Assembly: GCA_010909165.1 (NCBI GenBank)
Contig: MU008196.1
Span: 558,001 to 622,000, forward strand
DNA length: 64,000 bases
Reading direction: 5' to 3'
Origin: Anthoceros angustus
Taxonomy: Eukaryota; Streptophyta; Anthocerotopsida; Anthocerotales; Anthocerotaceae
Every line of letters starts with the position of its first letter. The stretch's first letter is position 1. Under the pieces are notes generated by a model. That model worked only from the letters and a program-made list of their open reading frames with translations. It was not told the origin of the DNA and did not search any database. A program made the translations under genes and the position numbers. Below are positions 61,221 through 64,000 of this stretch, one piece after another.

Positions 61221-62289
61221 ATGCAATAGCGCCTAATGCATAAGATGATTTCACCGGGTTTGGCTTGCTACCATCCCATGGTGAATTCAACGATCTACGC
61301 CCTTCACCTCCTCGTACCTTTCCGACCCTATGCAATACACCCTTCTGAAGGATTTCAGGCAACACTTGATTGGAACCGGTGCCTTCAGAAAAGTACAGAC
61401 TCTGTCTTTTCCTTTCGATCCATGGTCAGGCCTTACAAGGGTCTCTAAATGTGTCTCCTCATCACAAAACTGGATAAGCATGTTTTTCATGTGGAAATCA
61501 TATGGCGCCATGGCCCATGCCGTTGGCCATGGAAAAAACCATATGAAAATAATATCCTCAATGTGTATGTATTTTTATTTTTAGTTTCTATGTGTTCTAC
61601 ATTATTTATGTTTGAGTCCTACAAAGAGCTCATATGTTACTCATGAAAGGACAACATGCTCATGTTATAAATGTCATTCAGTGTCTATGTAGTTTAAATA
61701 TTTCAATATATAGGTGCTCTTATATGGAATCTCTTATGAATCTACGTAAAAATGAATATAAAAACAACATAAAAATAATCACATCCCTAAATTTTATGCC
61801 CTTCATACCAGTCTTATATGAATATTTATAAGCTAAATTTTAAAATTTTAAAATAATTAAATATTTTTACTATATGAAAAATGTCTAATAATATAAAAAC
61901 ATGGATAAGTACATCCAATAAAATTCATATGTATTTTAAATATCATGTGTAAAATAATATAGAGCATGTAGATAGGGTCCACACTCGGCCATGAAAAGAG
62001 GGTATGAATATCATATCCTGACATAAATGTCATTCCTTGTAAAGTCTTAGTACCCATTTGCTTTTGAGTACTACAAAGAACTTGTAAAATACTCATGAAG
62101 CTACAAGTATCCTTCTATTTTGTGTGTCATGCTAAATGCATTTACTTTCTTTATATCAAAATATATGTACGCTAATATGAAATCTGTATGGACTTATGTG
62201 AAAATAGATATACATCATCTGCGATTGCAATGATTTGTATATACCTTTCACAATTCCTTTACGAATATCTAATACAATAACACCCCTTT

Positions 62290-62794
62290 TGAGGTGGGGC
62301 GATCCGCGATTAGCGACAAAACATCACGGACACCAAAGACTAGGCCTCCAAGTAGCCCGCCGTCCTTCCACGGACTTGCGGTCGACTTGTCTGCCCATTG
62401 CTATTTATTCCAAAGAGTCAACAAGAATACATGAGAGATCGAGAGCTCCCCATCTTTGCCTAAGCTAGGAGCTTAGCTCTCCCTCGATCTCCTCCTCAAC
62501 GCTCTCCTCTAGCACGCTCACACTCTAGGCACCAGTCCTATCCTCACAAGAGTGTAGCTCCCAAGTGCTAGGATCCTTCTAGACATGCTCACTCTAGGCT
62601 CCCAAGGCCTTTAGGCTCCAAAGTCCTATCCTCAAGAGTGTAGCTCCCATGCTAGGATCACAAGATATCTCTAGGGCTAGCCTCATCTCCTTATATAGGA
62701 GGCTTACATCATTCAAAGTAAGCTAAGCGGACTTTCTTCCTTAAGCCCTAAGCTAAGTCTTACCACCACTACTTACAACTTACTAACTAGATCC
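62290..62794 (-). repeat. LTR-like block with TATA box, copy 2 (adjacent to integrase)
   Basis: Same sequence as 60,700-61,220, with TATATAAG at 62,690-62,697. It lies directly 3' of the minus-strand integrase ORF end, the expected place of a 3' LTR. Copy 1 would then be a duplicated solo LTR with its flanking DNA. Confidence 0.6.
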
Positions 62795-62799
62795 GAGGT

Positions 62800-64000
62800 G
62801 CATGCTTCTCATGCAAGGCTCGTTACTTTCTCCCCATCGAAAAGAATCACATCCTCGATGATAGCCAACGTCGAGAGATCATCCAGATCCTTTCGAATAT
62901 CCTCTAACGTTACCCAAACCGGATCGAGATCCCACGCAACTTTACCATATCGTGGTACGATTCCACGCTTTGTAGGCACGCTACTCTCGCAAGGAATTCC
63001 TCAATTTCCGCATTCCTTGATTATCTTTGCGAACACTGTACTTCTTGTCCATGTCTTCTTTCTCTTTGCACACAAATGGTTTCGAGTGATACATGAAACA
63101 CATTGTGTGCAAAAATCCATTCAGCTAACTTGTAAGCCACTTCTCCAATGCGCTTCAAGACTACAAATGGACCACCATATCTTGGCCTTAACTTAAGAGT
63201 TAATCCTTGAGGTAATGGGAAATGCTTCAATTTCACCCATACTTTATCCCCAACGTTGAAGACAGCTTTCTCCGTGCCTATCAAAGATATTTCTTCCGAC
63301 GTGCTTGAGCCTTGGCTAAAATTCCTTTGGCAATCTCATGCCTAGCCTTCAACCGCTCAATGAATCGGCGTGGATCTCTAGTGGTAGTATCGAAAACTTC
63401 AGCATTTAGCATGGATACCATCCGGTCAATTTCCTCCCATCTCAAAAGGACTACATCCAAGAGAGGCGTATGTGTTGTTATAACAAAATTGCATCGTCTA
63501 GATGATCACCAATCCTCCGATCAATCGCACATAATGCCTTAAGTATTCTTCTTGGATTCGTTGACTCGCTCGGTTGAGCCATCGATCGGATGGAAAGTCG
63601 TGCTCATACATAATTCCACATTCAAGCATTTCATCAAATGCTGCCAAAATTCTCCTGTGAACCTTGGATCCCTGTCACTCACAATCTGCATAGGTAAGCC
63701 ATGGTACTTGTATACATACTTCTTAAACAAGTGGCTACCTCGGCCACTCTTCTTTGTAGGGATGAAATGTGCTTGTTTGGTGAATCTATCCACCACATGA
63801 TATGTACAACCATTCTTTGGTGGCAAAGGCATGATAAAATCCATAGAGATACTCTTCCAAGGTCCACTTGGAATAGGTAGTAGCAAACCTCTTGGTTTAG
63901 CTTGCTCCACCTTATCTTGCGACAAACAGACATGCCTTGACATAATCCACATATCGATACATTCCGGCCAAAAAGCCTTCCTTAGCTTCTCATAAGTGGG
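62800..64000 (-). pseudogene. Ty3/gypsy integrase (partial, runs off the window)
   Basis: From the window edge: YEKLRKAFWPE, then CLSQDKVEQAKPRGLLLPIP (end of the zinc-binding domain), GPWKSISMDFIMPLPPKNGC (first catalytic Asp in SMDFI), VVDRFTKQAHFIPTKKSG, YKYHGLPMQIVSDRDPRFTG (second Asp in SDRD), FWQHLMKCLNVELCMSTTFH and PIDGSTERVNE (third acidic residue, Glu in TERVN). The core is clean for 137 codons. After frame changes near 63,310-63,540 the C-terminal domain reads VFNVGDKVWVKLKHFPLPQG, LTLKLRPRYGGPFVVLKRIG and EVAYKL, then HNVFHVS at 63,070. All three DDE residues are present; the protein downstream is frameshifted. Confidence 0.8.

Larger units (their letters stand above)
59630..62794. 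repeat. 1.6-kb tandem duplication including an LTR
   Basis: Copy 1 is 59,630-61,220 and copy 2 is 61,221-62,794. Both begin ATGCAATAGCGCC-AATGCAT and end CTTACTAACTAGATCC. Each contains the 3' part of the minus-strand protein fragment, an AT-rich 0.75 kb segment and an LTR-like block. Differences are mainly small indels (for example TAATACCCTG versus TAAATATCATG near 60,346 and 61,936). The breakpoint has an ATCC microhomology (CATCCATCCATG at the left edge). Confidence 0.9.

Overview
The window looks like nuclear DNA of a land plant, more likely a seed-free one (bryophyte, lycophyte or fern) than a flowering plant. Three things point there. There is one clear host gene, a GNOM-type ARF-GEF with short GT-AG introns. 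The remaining DNA is almost entirely decayed transposons. Several of those resemble families I associate with seed-free plants and charophyte algae. I cannot name the species. Nothing prokaryotic is present: no operons, ribosome-binding sites, CRISPR array, tRNA or rRNA genes.

Layout. 1-2.75 kb: remnant of a Ty3/gypsy-like gag and protease region (+), with zinc knuckle and broken aspartic protease. 2.9-6.7 kb: element A (+), a coiled-coil gag-like non-autonomous element with an LTR-like 3' end. 7.6-12.1 kb: two directly repeated LTR-like blocks around an inverted fragment of element A; the first block contains a roughly 0.5 kb G/C tract almost free of T. 12.4-14.1 kb: zinc-knuckle fragment and spliced minus-strand exons of unknown identity. 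14.15-18.65 kb: LTR element G (+) with a coiled-coil protein. 18.8-23.5 kb: minus-strand, intron-bearing tyrosine-recombinase (Crypton-like) gene remnant. 24.3-27.2 kb: an unrecognised minus-strand protein region. 27.2-28.65 kb: tandem repeats. 29.0-33.7 kb: GNOM-like ARF-GEF (-). 33.8-35.7 kb: AT-rich spacer with small tandem repeats. 35.7-37.0 kb: two LINE fragments in opposite orientation. 37.0-45.6 kb: Ty3/gypsy element (-) reading gag, protease, C5-DNA-methyltransferase-like domain, reverse transcriptase, RNase H, integrase. 46.5-48.8 kb: LINE (+) with a triplicated reverse-transcriptase segment. 48.8-52.0 kb: element G-like LTR sequence (-). 52.6-58.3 kb: element B (+), related to element A. 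58.3-59.9 kb: minus-strand transposon-type genes. 59.6-62.8 kb: a 1.6 kb tandem duplication containing an LTR. 62.8-64.0 kb: integrase of another Ty3/gypsy element (-), running off the window.

The most interesting content is the methyltransferase-like domain placed between protease and reverse transcriptase in the 37-45 kb element, and the Crypton-like recombinase with plant-type introns. Nearly every coding region is broken by small indels, often single-base contractions in homopolymers, even where the protein is otherwise highly conserved. In the GNOM-like gene these lesions cluster in 1.6 kb while both flanks are clean. Part of this damage may therefore be assembly error rather than biological decay, and all 'pseudogene' calls here carry that caveat.
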